DNA from: Akkermansiaceae bacterium UBA5688
GTDB taxonomy: Bacteria; Verrucomicrobiota; Verrucomicrobiia; Verrucomicrobiales; Akkermansiaceae
Assembly: GCA_002420315.1 (NCBI GenBank)
Contig: DIHU01000235.1
Coordinates: 1 to 31,139 of the forward strand
Direction: 5' to 3'
Length of the DNA: 31,139 bases
Of the stretch, positions 16,303-24,033 are shown piece after piece; the stretch's first letter is position 1; each line of letters opens with the position of its first letter. Both the position numbers and the translations under genes were made by a program. Under the pieces are notes generated by a model. That model saw only the letters and a program-made list of their open reading frames with translations. It made no database searches and had not been told where the DNA came from.

Positions 16303-17526
16303 TCAACATTGCCGACTTAATGCGATCACACACTCAAGATGGCGGGTCTGCGGAAATAGGTCGAATGGTTGGATACTTTCGATTTCGTAACCCTTTTCTA
16401 AAAAACTTTTGAGATCCCGCATTTGAGTTGCAGGATTACATGAGACATAAACGACGCGGCTTGGACCGAAGGCAAAGAGTTGATTTAGAAAATCGACACT
16501 GCAGCCTTTTCTCGGTGGATCGATAACGATGGAAGTTTCCTCAGGTGGAAAGGTTATATCAGCAAAGAGATCTTCTGCCGACGATGCGATGAAACTGGCA
16601 TTCTCGATGCCATTTGTTTTGGCATTGCGGCGGGCCCAGTCGGCTGAAGTTTCGGAGAGTTCGATCCCAACCACTCGTTCAAAGTTCTTCGCCAAGCTCA
16701 GGCCAAATAGACCAGAACCACAATAAGCATCGAGAAGGTATTTTTGATTCGGACCTTCCGCCTGCTCAGCGGCATGTTTGGTGAATGAATCTAGGATGAA
16801 GGGATTATTTTGGAAAAAATCTCCGGCAAGAAAGTGAAACTTCAGGTTTCCGACTTTTTCGGAAACGGGAGCACGGTGGTCTGTCTCGACGCGGTCCTCG
16901 GTTGCGCGAAGAAGAAGCGTAGCTCCTTTCCTATACTCTGCGGCACGGCTCTTAACATCGTCACGGATTGGCTGAAGAGCCTCGTTAATTTCATCCATCG
17001 CGATCAGGCAATTGTAAATATCAACGAGGCGGGTTCTCCGATTAAACTCTAGGAAGCCAATTGGGAAATCCTCCCCAGGTTTCGGTCGTTGGAAGTGTGG
17101 CGTAATCTTTGAACGATACCCCCATTGCTTTGGCGAGGGGACGGTTGGATTAACTTTAGCCTCGATTCCGACCATATGGGACAGGAGCTCCTGAACCTGT
17201 CTTGTTTTCCATCCAAGCTGCTTCTCGTATGGCAGATGCTGATATTGGCAGCCACCACAAGTCGCGAAATGGGGACAGCGAGGTTCGATACGATCTGGCG
17301 ATAGTTCCAGAATTTCGACTAGATCAGCGTGGGAACAATTTGCCTCATTTCGCCAAACCTTAGCGAGGATCTTTTCACCCGGTAGAGCAAAAGGAACGAA
17401 AACGACCCAGCCGTCGGGTTTGGCAATGCCAGCTCCAAGATTTGAGAGACCTTCTATCTTGAGTTCGACAATTTCATGCCAATCATAGGGTTCCGCTTTA
17501 AATTTGCGGGGTCGCTGTTGAGCCAT
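16303..17526 (-). CDS. rlmD: 23S rRNA uracil-C5-methyltransferase (RlmD/RumA family)
   Basis: Adds a methyl group from SAM to C5 of a uridine in 23S rRNA (U1939 in the E. coli enzyme); cytoplasmic. The 407-residue protein has an N-terminal TRAM domain (about 14-75). Iron-sulfur cysteines lie at 84, 90 and 93 (CPHFATCGGC), with a likely fourth at 173. SAM motif I is DAYCGSGLFGLSL (266-278). DPPRKG (336-341) and the catalytic SCNPATQ (nucleophile C363) complete the set. The family also includes RlmC and TrmA-like enzymes, so the target position is inferred; the FeS motif favours the RlmD/RlmC branch. The ATG is at 17526, 21 bases after the stop of the small lipoprotein gene, suggesting one transcript. 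Confidence 0.9.
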   Translation of the reverse strand: MAQQRPRKFKAEPYDWHEIVELKIEGLSNLGAGIAKPDGWVVFVPFALPGEKILAKVWRNEANCSHADLVEILELSPDRIEPRCPHFATCGGCQYQHLPYEKQLGWKTRQVQELLSHMVGIEAKVNPTVPSPKQWGYRSKITPHFQRPKPGEDFPIGFLEFNRRTRLVDIYNCLIAMDEINEALQPIRDDVKSRAAEYRKGATLLLRATEDRVETDHRAPVSEKVGNLKFHFLAGDFFQNNPFILDSFTKHAAEQAEGPNQKYLLDAYCGSGLFGLSLAKNFERVVGIELSETSADWARRNAKTNGIENASFIASSAEDLFADITFPPEETSIVIDPPRKGCSVDFLNQLFAFGPSRVVYVSCNPATQMRDLKSFLEKGYEIESIQPFDLFPQTRHLECVIALSRQC

Positions 17527-17547
17527 AGTTTAGGACACGCTGCGTTA

Positions 17548-17880
17548 TTATTCCGCCGGAGCAGTGCTACTTGGCTTAACGTCAATGACGCTGTCAGATT
17601 CAGGAGCGACCACTTTAATTGAAGTGGGGCCACTGACAGTTTTTTTATTTTCGTCCTTCATGAGCTCGGAAGTGGTATCGGGATCCAGTAGTTGAAGCTT
17701 GTCACCAGCTTCTGAGATAGGAATTACGTCCTCAAGAGTATTAATAGTCTTATCTGATCGTTCAGCCTTATCACCTTGAGTCTTGTTTTCCTGTTCTTCC
17801 ACTTCATCCCACCTATCTGCTGCCAAGTTGGCACAAGAAATAAAGAGAAATGGTAGAAGGGTGGATATCAATAATTTCAC
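17548..17880 (-). CDS. Small hypothetical lipoprotein
   Basis: The 110-residue product is not recognised. It begins MKLLISTLLPFLFISCANLA with a hydrophobic segment ending in a lipobox (LFISC, C16), so it should be lipidated and anchored in the envelope. The remainder is charged, low-complexity and probably disordered (WDEVEEQENKTQGDKAERSDK), with no cysteine after the lipobox and a Ser/Pro/Ala-rich tail. The start codon is GTG at 17880. It stands 21 bases ahead of rlmD on the same strand. Upstream, 17881-18066 has no supported gene. Confidence 0.7.
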   Translation of the reverse strand: MKLLISTLLPFLFISCANLAADRWDEVEEQENKTQGDKAERSDKTINTLEDVIPISEAGDKLQLLDPDTTSELMKDENKKTVSGPTSIKVVAPESDSVIDVKPSSTAPAE

Positions 17881-18066
17881 GGCGTTTTTGTTTGTTATGC
17901 CTAGAGGGTGACCGCCCTCCTCGAGTGAAGCAATACTGAAAAGCTACTGCTCTTTGGCCTCCAACTCTTTTTTACTTCCTTCCGAGCATGAGCCATAAAG
18001 AAATTACAAGTCTCTTGGCAGACCATAGAAATTGCAGTTGTAGGCTTAACATCGCCCACAATCCCG

Positions 18067-18816
18067 TTAAAGCGATTTTAAGCGGAGCTGGTATCCAGGA
18101 GCTAAGTTACTAATGGCTACTGAAAGCTTTTTCTGAATCAAGGGACTCCCATAAAATGGACCTGAACCACCCCCCCCGGAGGTGTGAGTCTCGATAAGGA
18201 CAAGTTCCTCCCCACTGATTAAAAAGGAAGGATTTCCGCTATCACCCTTAACAAGGTTTTTACCCCATCCATGCTTTCCTAGCTTGGGATGACGGAAAGC
18301 GATCGACGTAGGGCTTACTCGATCGATTTCATGAAAGAAAATACGTCTATTTTGATCAGTTACCGCAGCCGTTGCTCCCTTAAGATGAGAAAAATTCTCA
18401 CGTGGTCTAGGAAGAGAATAAACCTTCAGATCTAGGGGGACATCTGAATCGAGAAGCCCCACCGCGACATCTCCAACTACCCTGGTGACACTCACCAAAG
18501 TGCGCTCAACTTTCTCCCCTGCGCGATTGTGAAATACCGCTTTAGCCCCTGGCTTACGACGATAATGGTAAGCCATCACAACGTGACGACGTGTCACCAG
18601 AGTCAGGGTCATCTTCTCATTGAATGAAACTCCGGACATATCAAAATTCCGTGACCATCCACCCATCATTTCTGCATCATCTCTGACCGAATAACGCTTA
18701 AAAATGTTAGGTGAACCTCCTGGCGGTGGCAGGCTAGGACTACTGGGGGAAGTAAGGTCTTTCGAGGTGCAGGAAATAACTACAAAAAAAGGGAGTGAAA
18801 TAATCCAACACCGCAT
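18067..18816 (-). CDS. Trypsin-fold serine protease-like lipoprotein
   Basis: Probable envelope-anchored protein with a chymotrypsin/trypsin fold. From the chosen ATG at 18816 the product begins MRCWIISLPFFVVISC, a lipoprotein signal with lipobox VISC, followed by a Ser/Pro linker. The triad can be traced: His in TLVTRRHVV, Asp in VVGDVAVGLLDSD, and Ser in VKGDSGNPSF (GDSG motif). It is a distant, short member (249 residues). Two upstream starts exist in frame: ATG at 18882 and one at 18930 that would overlap the kinase gene; neither gives a cleaner signal. Near its 3' end a run of eight Gs on the coding strand (plus 18170-18177) encodes glycines. It follows the PfkB kinase gene. Confidence 0.7.
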   Translation of the reverse strand: MRCWIISLPFFVVISCTSKDLTSPSSPSLPPPGGSPNIFKRYSVRDDAEMMGGWSRNFDMSGVSFNEKMTLTLVTRRHVVMAYHYRRKPGAKAVFHNRAGEKVERTLVSVTRVVGDVAVGLLDSDVPLDLKVYSLPRPRENFSHLKGATAAVTDQNRRIFFHEIDRVSPTSIAFRHPKLGKHGWGKNLVKGDSGNPSFLISGEELVLIETHTSGGGGSGPFYGSPLIQKKLSVAISNLAPGYQLRLKSL

Positions 18817-18898
18817 CGTTAAAAGTTGATTCTGAGTCCCAGCAAAAAAAGCCCGAACTGCACTGAATAAACTCTGAGCCATAAAAGATATTTTTCCG

Positions 18899-19999
18899 TT
18901 AGCGGTCGACGCGGGCTGATCCTCCGCCAACTAGTTTCCCAACTTCCTCCCTGGTCACCATCGTAGTGTCTCCAGGGGTTGTCATTGCAAGGGCCCCGTG
19001 AGCAGCACCCCATTCCACAGCTTTCGCTGCATCGTTAAATTCAAGAAACCCATAAATTAGTCCGGAAGCAAAGGAGTCGCCGCCGCCAACCCGGTCGAAG
19101 ATTTCAAGAGACTCACGATTGGTGGAACTGTAGAACTCGCCATCGTGCCAAGCTAATGCGGCCCAGTCGTTATCGGAGGCAGTGTGAACCTCTCGAAGAG
19201 TCGTGGCAGTGGCCTTAAAATTTGGAAACTCACTAACAGCCTTTCCGATCATTCCCTTGAAATTCGAGATATCGATCCCGGTAATATTTTCTTCGTCTAC
19301 CCCCTCGACCTCAAATCCGAGACAGGCCGTGAAATCTTCTTCGTTACCGATCATGACATCGACATACTTTGCAATTTCACGATTGACTGCTTGCGCCTTG
19401 GCTTGTCCCCCGATTGATTTCCAAAGACTCGGTCGATAGTTCAGGTCATAGGAAACAATAGTGCCATATTTTTTAGCAATCTTACAGGCCTCAATCGTGA
19501 GCGCAGCATTACCCTCCGAGAGAGCCGCGAAAATCCCACCGGTGTGGAACCATCGAACACCGAGGGATCCGAAAATATGTTCAAAATCAAAGTCTTTAAC
19601 AGTAAGTTGGGATGCCGCGGTATGGCCACGGTCCGAGGTTCCTTTGGCGGCACGAACGCCAAAACCACGCTCCGTAAAATTGAGCCCATTCCGGGCAGCA
19701 ACCCCGAGACCATCAAAATCAACCCATTTAATAAACTGAGTATCGACCCCGCCTTGGAGGACAAGATCTTCCAGAAGGCGCCCAACTTCGTTATCGACAA
19801 ATCCAGTAAGAACGGCAGCACGTTTACCAAAGCAACGACGAAGGCCACGAGCAACGTTATATTCGCCGCCGCCTTCCCAGGCTTGAAACTGCCGTGTGGT
19901 GCGAACCCGACCATCACCGGGGTCAAGCCGGAGCATGATTTCACCCATCGAAAGAATATCGTAGGCACATTCGGAGGCTGGTTTAATTTCGAGACTCAT
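18899..19999 (-). CDS. kdgK: PfkB-family sugar kinase, probably 2-keto-3-deoxygluconate kinase
   Basis: Transfers phosphate from ATP to a sugar acid, most likely 2-keto-3-deoxygluconate to KDPG, feeding uronate and alginate breakdown into the Entner-Doudoroff route; cytoplasmic. The 366-residue protein has the N-terminal MGEIMLRLDPGDG substrate-side motif (18-30), EGGGEYNVARGLRR (42-55) and the PfkB signature RVGGGDSFASG (303-313) with catalytic base D308. SYDLNYRPSLW (183-193) is typical of KdgK-like kinases. The specific substrate is inferred from these features. It starts with ATG 29 bases after the stop of the dehydrogenase gene, so they probably share a transcript. Confidence 0.8.
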   Translation of the reverse strand: MSLEIKPASECAYDILSMGEIMLRLDPGDGRVRTTRQFQAWEGGGEYNVARGLRRCFGKRAAVLTGFVDNEVGRLLEDLVLQGGVDTQFIKWVDFDGLGVAARNGLNFTERGFGVRAAKGTSDRGHTAASQLTVKDFDFEHIFGSLGVRWFHTGGIFAALSEGNAALTIEACKIAKKYGTIVSYDLNYRPSLWKSIGGQAKAQAVNREIAKYVDVMIGNEEDFTACLGFEVEGVDEENITGIDISNFKGMIGKAVSEFPNFKATATTLREVHTASDNDWAALAWHDGEFYSSTNRESLEIFDRVGGGDSFASGLIYGFLEFNDAAKAVEWGAAHGALAMTTPGDTTMVTREEVGKLVGGGSARVDR

Positions 20000-20028
20000 G
20001 AGATTTTAAGGGATTTTTATTTGAAAAT

Positions 20029-21006
20029 TTAAAGGACACCATTCGCGCAGAGGACGTCGTCAGCTCCGGCGAAAAAGTTGATGGCATTATTTAAGCAGCG
20101 GTTAGCCTGACGTTGCACTGACTCATGCGTACGTGAGCCGATATGGCTCGTGACGATACAATTCGGAGCACCAATGAGAGTATGACCAGGTGCAGGCGGT
20201 TCCGCATCGAGGACATCGGCTCCGTAGCCCCCAACCTTGCCTGACTTGAGAGCGTCAGCCATAGCGTTGGTGTTAACGAGTTCTCCTCGAGCGCAGTTGA
20301 GAACGATTACCCCGTCACGCATTTTAACGATTTTAGCGGCATTTATCATGTCCTCCGTTTCATCGTTGAGAAAACAGTGAAGTGAAACGATATCAGAATT
20401 GTGAAGAACTTCGTCCATGGATAAGCATCGGTTCACACTATTCTCGGACGCAAAAGAATCGTCAAAGTAGGGGTCAAAGGCGATAATGCTCATCCCGAAT
20501 GCGCGGGCCCGGATTGCGACCTCTTTACCAATACGCCCGAGACCAAGAATCCCGATTGTCTTCCCCATAATTTCGTTTCCAACAGGTTTTTTCCAACCCG
20601 CGACCCACTCGCCATTTTGAACAGCGACGGAGTTTGATTGGATCTTTTTAGTTATACCGAGAAGGAGGCCGAAGGTATGCTCGGCTACCGTTGTGTGGTT
20701 AACACCTGGAGTGAAAAGAACGGGCACTTTCTTTTCCGTCGCATAATCGACGTTGATCTTGTCGAGACCGATTCCGTATTTAGAAATAATTTGGAGTCGG
20801 GGAAGTGATTTATCAATAACTGCTTGGGTAATCGCATCGTCTCCGCAAAGGAAAGCATCGAAATCACCGGACAAATCGAGCATTTCGGCCTCCGATAGCG
20901 GACCACGGACTCGGACGACTTCCCAGTCCTGGGAGTTTAAAAGGTCTTGGTGGGTCCCCGGGGTATCCTGAAAAGAGGTGGTGGTAAGAAGAACGCGTTT
21001 GCTCAT
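20029..21006 (-). CDS. D-2-hydroxyacid dehydrogenase, phosphoglycerate-dehydrogenase-like
   Basis: NAD-dependent oxidoreductase of the D-isomer-specific 2-hydroxyacid family; cytoplasmic. The 325-residue protein has the dinucleotide motif GILGLGRIG (152-160) and the catalytic trio R240 (NCARGELVN), E269 (DVLDAEPP) and H288 (SHIGSRT). The substrate-loop segment KYGIGLDKINVDYA and TPGVNHTTVAEHTFGLLL resemble SerA-type enzymes, but it lacks the C-terminal ACT domain of long SerA. It could serve serine synthesis or act on another hydroxyacid, for example in sugar-acid metabolism with the adjacent KDG-kinase-like gene. It follows lpxA by 69 bases. The start ATG is at 21006. Confidence 0.85.
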   Translation of the reverse strand: MSKRVLLTTTSFQDTPGTHQDLLNSQDWEVVRVRGPLSEAEMLDLSGDFDAFLCGDDAITQAVIDKSLPRLQIISKYGIGLDKINVDYATEKKVPVLFTPGVNHTTVAEHTFGLLLGITKKIQSNSVAVQNGEWVAGWKKPVGNEIMGKTIGILGLGRIGKEVAIRARAFGMSIIAFDPYFDDSFASENSVNRCLSMDEVLHNSDIVSLHCFLNDETEDMINAAKIVKMRDGVIVLNCARGELVNTNAMADALKSGKVGGYGADVLDAEPPAPGHTLIGAPNCIVTSHIGSRTHESVQRQANRCLNNAINFFAGADDVLCANGVL

Positions 21007-21075
21007 GATTCTAAGAGGTAAACCTGTGTGACAGCTTGCTAGTGGAGAATCTGAATTTTTGCAATCAAAACGAAA

Positions 21076-21849
21076 CTAGCGAGTGAGGATCCCTCTAGAG
21101 GAGGGAGAGCGAACAGCTTCGACTAACCTTGCTGCTACTGGTCCAAAATCCCTGCTGTCGGCCTCTTTAAGAGCATCTTCTCGAGTGGATTTTGATTTCA
21201 GAACAAGAGAGTAGGCCAGCTTAATTTCCTTTCGATCTCCGGGGCTAAATCCACCACGTCTCAAACCAATGACGTTGAGCCCAGAAAGCTGATTGATTTT
21301 GTAAGCGACGCAATAAGGAGGGACGTCTTGGGTAAGGGTACTATTTCCTTGGCTCATGGCGAAATCTCCAACGTGAGTGAATTGATGAATGGCAGTGCCG
21401 CCACCAAGGAAGACTTTATTTCCAATTCGAACGTGTCCCGCAATCATGACATTGTTGGCCAGAATATTATCATTCCCGACAATGACGTCATGGGCAATAT
21501 GGGAAACCGCCATAAAGAAATTACGGTTACCAATGATAGTATTTCCATTAGGCTCCGTGCTCCGGCTGATGGTAACATGCTCTCGAAAGTTATTGTCGTC
21601 TCCGATGATTACGCCCGAATTGATCTGAGGATCAAAGGAAAGGTCCTGGGGATTACCGCCAATAACGGCCCCGTGATCGACCACATTATTCTTTCCCATT
21701 TTGACGCCGCGACAAATTTTGGCGTGAGATTCTATTCGACAACCTGCAGCAATTGAGACCCCGGGTTCGATAATTGCATAAGGTCCCACTTCAGCATTCT
21801 CGGCAACTTGCGCAGATTCAGAGACGATAGATTGAGGATGATTGGGCAT
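21076..21849 (-). CDS. lpxA: UDP-GlcNAc O-acyltransferase
   Basis: Transfers an R-3-hydroxyacyl chain from ACP to UDP-GlcNAc, the first step of lipid A synthesis; cytoplasmic. The protein shows left-handed beta-helix hexapeptide repeats and the catalytic SHIAHD segment; the second His (H120 from this start) corresponds to His125 of the E. coli enzyme. GGNPQDLSF and GLNVIGLRRGGFS are LpxA-type landmarks. The ATG at 21849 gives 257 residues beginning MPNHPQSIVSES. A longer frame needs a TTG at 21885 and adds 12 residues with no family match. The gene shows that the organism makes LPS. The 21850-22044 gap holds no gene; the promoter should be there but was not fixed. Confidence 0.93.
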   Translation of the reverse strand: MPNHPQSIVSESAQVAENAEVGPYAIIEPGVSIAAGCRIESHAKICRGVKMGKNNVVDHGAVIGGNPQDLSFDPQINSGVIIGDDNNFREHVTISRSTEPNGNTIIGNRNFFMAVSHIAHDVIVGNDNILANNVMIAGHVRIGNKVFLGGGTAIHQFTHVGDFAMSQGNSTLTQDVPPYCVAYKINQLSGLNVIGLRRGGFSPGDRKEIKLAYSLVLKSKSTREDALKEADSRDFGPVAARLVEAVRSPSSRGILTR

Positions 21850-22044
21850 TTGTTCGGGAAATGTAAAGTGATAGGGAGTTGCCAATATTACTGATAAAGT
21901 GACTTGAAAAGACTACGGGACAATTGCGTAATTTTCAAACTTCGAGATGACTAATCTATGATGCGCTATCGGAAGCTGTGTTTTAAAAGTTCTCTCTTTT
22001 TCGGGACGTGAGGACGGATTGCATCATCTCTGAATTGACAAAGG

Positions 22045-22743
22045 CTAGAGCAGGTTCTCCTCGGCGAATGAATAATAACCCTGCGAACCCCTCATAGGGC
22101 GACCAATGATTAGATGATCAACAAGCTGGAGGCCCATCGTATGGGCTGCATTCGCTAGGTTCTTGGTCAGTAATCGATCAGGTCTACTGGGGGCGGAATC
22201 GCCAGACGGATGATTATGGGCAATTACGAAGTTGGGAGCTTGATCGATAAGAACAGGCCGGAGAATTTCAGAGATCGAGGCAACAGTTTGATTTATCGAA
22301 CCACTCGAGAGTTCCCGCATCCGAATCAACCTACCATTGCTGTGAAGAGATAGGACAAACAATTTCTCGTTGGGAAGATGTGCCAGTTGAGGGGCGAGGA
22401 AATGATAAATCGCTAAACTATTCGAAAGGCTAACAGTTGAGCAGCTGTCACGAGCAGCGCGGGAACCGAGTTCAAAGGCGGCCTGAAGCTGACAGGCCTT
22501 TGCAAGGCCTAAACCATGTTCTTTACAAAGTTCCTTGAGATCGATTCGAGCAAGCGGGACGATGCCTCCGTGTTTTCGGATAAGTTTTCGGCCAATTTCA
22601 ATAGCACTTGATTTTTTCGTTCCGCTGTGGAGAAAAATAGCGAGGAGTTCCTCGTTTGAGAGTGCTTCAGCGCCGAGTGCAGCCATTTTCTCCCGAGGTT
22701 TTTGCTCGGAAGGGAGATCGTGGATACGCTGATGATCGTCCAT
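22045..22743 (-). CDS. radC: RadC-family JAB/MPN protein
   Basis: Member of the RadC family. The historical DNA-repair name is not supported by strong function data for the family, and the true substrate is unknown. From the ATG at 22743 it has 232 residues: an N-terminal helix-hairpin-helix-like region (LSNEELLAIFLHSG, 28-41) and a C-terminal JAMM metalloprotease-like domain with HNHPSGDSAPSRPD (H176, H178, S186, D189). The extension to a GTG at 22788 was rejected because it would overlap the divergent gene and adds an unconserved leader. It lies upstream of lpxA on the same strand. Confidence 0.92.
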   Translation of the reverse strand: MDDHQRIHDLPSEQKPREKMAALGAEALSNEELLAIFLHSGTKKSSAIEIGRKLIRKHGGIVPLARIDLKELCKEHGLGLAKACQLQAAFELGSRAARDSCSTVSLSNSLAIYHFLAPQLAHLPNEKLFVLSLHSNGRLIRMRELSSGSINQTVASISEILRPVLIDQAPNFVIAHNHPSGDSAPSRPDRLLTKNLANAAHTMGLQLVDHLIIGRPMRGSQGYYSFAEENLL

Positions 22744-22771
22744 CGAAAGGAATCTTCGATTTTTCAAGCGG

Positions 22772-23176
22772 ATGTGGCAAGCTTCCACCGTGGATGAGGA
22801 ACTAATCGTCTTTTTTGATGGAAATTGCTTACTTTGTGAGGGTGCAGTGAAATGGTTGAACCGGATGGATGATAATGATCGTCTAAAGTTTGCTCCTTTG
22901 CAGGGCGAGACAGCGAAGCGATATGGAATCGATTTATCTGACGATTCAATGGCTTTCGCAGAGCGTGGAGAAATCTATCGAGCGAGTGAAGCAGCGAGAC
23001 GTGCGTTTTGGAATGCAGGGGGTGGAGGTGTCGTTCTTGCCTGCTTAATCATGCCGCTGCCTATCGTCCTGCGAGATTGGGGCTATCAGTGGGTAGCCAA
23101 AAACCGAAAACGTCTCGTCAAAAATAAGGGGTGTGGTTTACCGGAAGAGGGCATGGGGAGAAAGATGCTCAAATGA
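22772..23176 (+). CDS. DCC/DUF393-family thiol-disulfide oxidoreductase-like protein
   Basis: Small 134-residue protein of the DCC1-like family, named for its conserved Asp-Cys-Cys motif: here FFDGNCLLCEGAV near residues 14-26. RLKFAPLQGETAK follows, as is usual in the family. A thioredoxin-like redox role is assumed from the CxxC arrangement, not shown. The C terminus (PLPIVLRDWGYQWVAKNRKRLV) may touch the membrane. The start is ATG 22772; a GTG at 22790 in frame is an alternative and would leave more room for the divergent radC. Start-to-start spacing with radC is 28 bases. Confidence 0.85.
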   Translation: MWQASTVDEELIVFFDGNCLLCEGAVKWLNRMDDNDRLKFAPLQGETAKRYGIDLSDDSMAFAERGEIYRASEAARRAFWNAGGGGVVLACLIMPLPIVLRDWGYQWVAKNRKRLVKNKGCGLPEEGMGRKMLK

Positions 23177-23543
23177 AGCAGTAGCCCAAGGAAATGGAAG
23201 ACGGGGATGGGTGACCTTTATCGAGGCATTTCCTACTAAACTCGGAATCATGATCTCCAATTTAGAACTTATATTCTATCCCCGCCGGAGAATTGCCCCT
23301 CGTTAGAAGGACTGGTTGTTTCAAATCAGAAAATGCCCACGACTCCGAAGCTTACCCACACAAATCTAATGATAACCGTGCATTCAGTCCTGGGAAAAAG
23401 AGCTCCTCATTAACCAAATCTGGTAAATGATTTCGTGGAATCAGATACCCGAAAGACCCAAGGGAACAAGGGCAAGTTCTTATCTTTTTCGCTTGCCACC
23501 GAAGAGGGTGGGGCCTATCCCTTCGCGCGTCCTGAGAAGGTAG
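23177..23543. other. Gene-free stretch ahead of tRNA-Ala
   Basis: About 367 bases with no coding frame I would support; a plus-strand frame from 23435 runs through the tRNA and is spurious. One imperfect hairpin, ggcaag (23471-23476) with cttgcc (23492-23497), and the probable tRNA promoter are the only structures seen. Confidence 0.5.
23493..23521 (+). promoter_or_regulatory. Candidate promoter for tRNA-Ala
   Basis: TTGCCA (23493-23498) matches five of six -35 bases. TATCCC (23516-23521) is a poor -10 after a 17-base spacer. A GC-rich stretch (cgcgcgtcc) follows before the tRNA start, similar to discriminators of stringently controlled stable-RNA promoters. Position about 20 bases before the tRNA supports it, but the -10 is weak. 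Confidence 0.35.
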
Positions 23544-23619
23544 GGGGCGTTAGCTCAGTTGGTAGAGCATCTGCATGGCATGCAGAGGGTCAGCGGTTCG
23601 AATCCGCTACGCTCCACCA
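23544..23619 (+). tRNA. tRNA-Ala (anticodon GGC)
   Basis: All four arms fold: acceptor GGGGCGT with ACGCTCC, D stem GCTC/GAGC, anticodon stem TCTGC/GCAGA around loop ATGGCAT (anticodon GGC at 23577-23579, reading GCC and GCU codons), and T stem AGCGG/CCGCT with TTCGAAT. The acceptor contains G3:U70 (23546 and 23613), the alanyl-tRNA synthetase identity pair. The CCA end is encoded (23617-23619). It is 76 bases long, with rsfS starting 51 bases downstream. Confidence 0.97.
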
Positions 23620-23670
23620 TTTCACGGACGATGACCGGCTCAAGGTTTTGTTAAACTGCTATCTAATCCT

Positions 23671-24033
23671 ATGTTAACCGGAACCGACCTTGCCCTTGCA
23701 TGCGCACAAGCGGCCGATGAATTAAAAGCCGAAGATGTTCGGGTTTTCGACCTCCGGGGTATCTCGACGCTTACCGATTTCATGGTGGTTTGTTCCGGCA
23801 ACTCGCTTCCCCACTTGAAGGCAATCGTTCGGGAAGTCGAAGGAAGCGTTAGAGAAAAAGGATCTGATCCGGCCCTTCACACTGAGGGAAAAGCGGCTAG
23901 CCGTTGGGTCGTAATCGATTTCATTGACGTGATGGTTCACGTTCTCGATGAGGAGTTCCGTGAGCATTATGCTCTTGAATCTTTGTGGGGCGATGCCAAG
24001 GAAGTGGTCTGGAATGATCACAATGAGGATTGA
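23671..24033 (+). CDS. rsfS: Ribosome silencing factor
   Basis: Binds ribosomal protein L14 and blocks joining of the subunits under poor nutrition; cytoplasmic. The 120-residue protein has the RsfS/Iojap pattern: VRVFDLRGISTLTDFMVVCSG (landmark region 24-44), the HLKAIVREVE helix, and the C-terminal WVVIDFIDVMVHVLDEEFREHYALESLWGD, whose DVMVHV and YxLExLWGD blocks define the family. It starts with ATG without a Shine-Dalgarno and overlaps cinA by 11 bases at its end. Confidence 0.95.
   Translation: MLTGTDLALACAQAADELKAEDVRVFDLRGISTLTDFMVVCSGNSLPHLKAIVREVEGSVREKGSDPALHTEGKAASRWVVIDFIDVMVHVLDEEFREHYALESLWGDAKEVVWNDHNED

Noticed and set aside
19544..20032. 162-residue plus-strand frame
   Set aside because: Antisense to the PfkB kinase gene, which is clearly real by its motifs.
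21328..21756. 142-residue plus-strand frame
   Set aside because: Antisense to lpxA with no recognisable protein features.
23435..23677. Plus-strand frame of 80 residues
   Set aside because: It runs straight through tRNA-Ala and overlaps the rsfS start.
23948..24022. Longer cinA start inside rsfS
   Set aside because: The added 25 residues are the rsfS gene in another frame; CinA proteins begin at MRIEILNTG.
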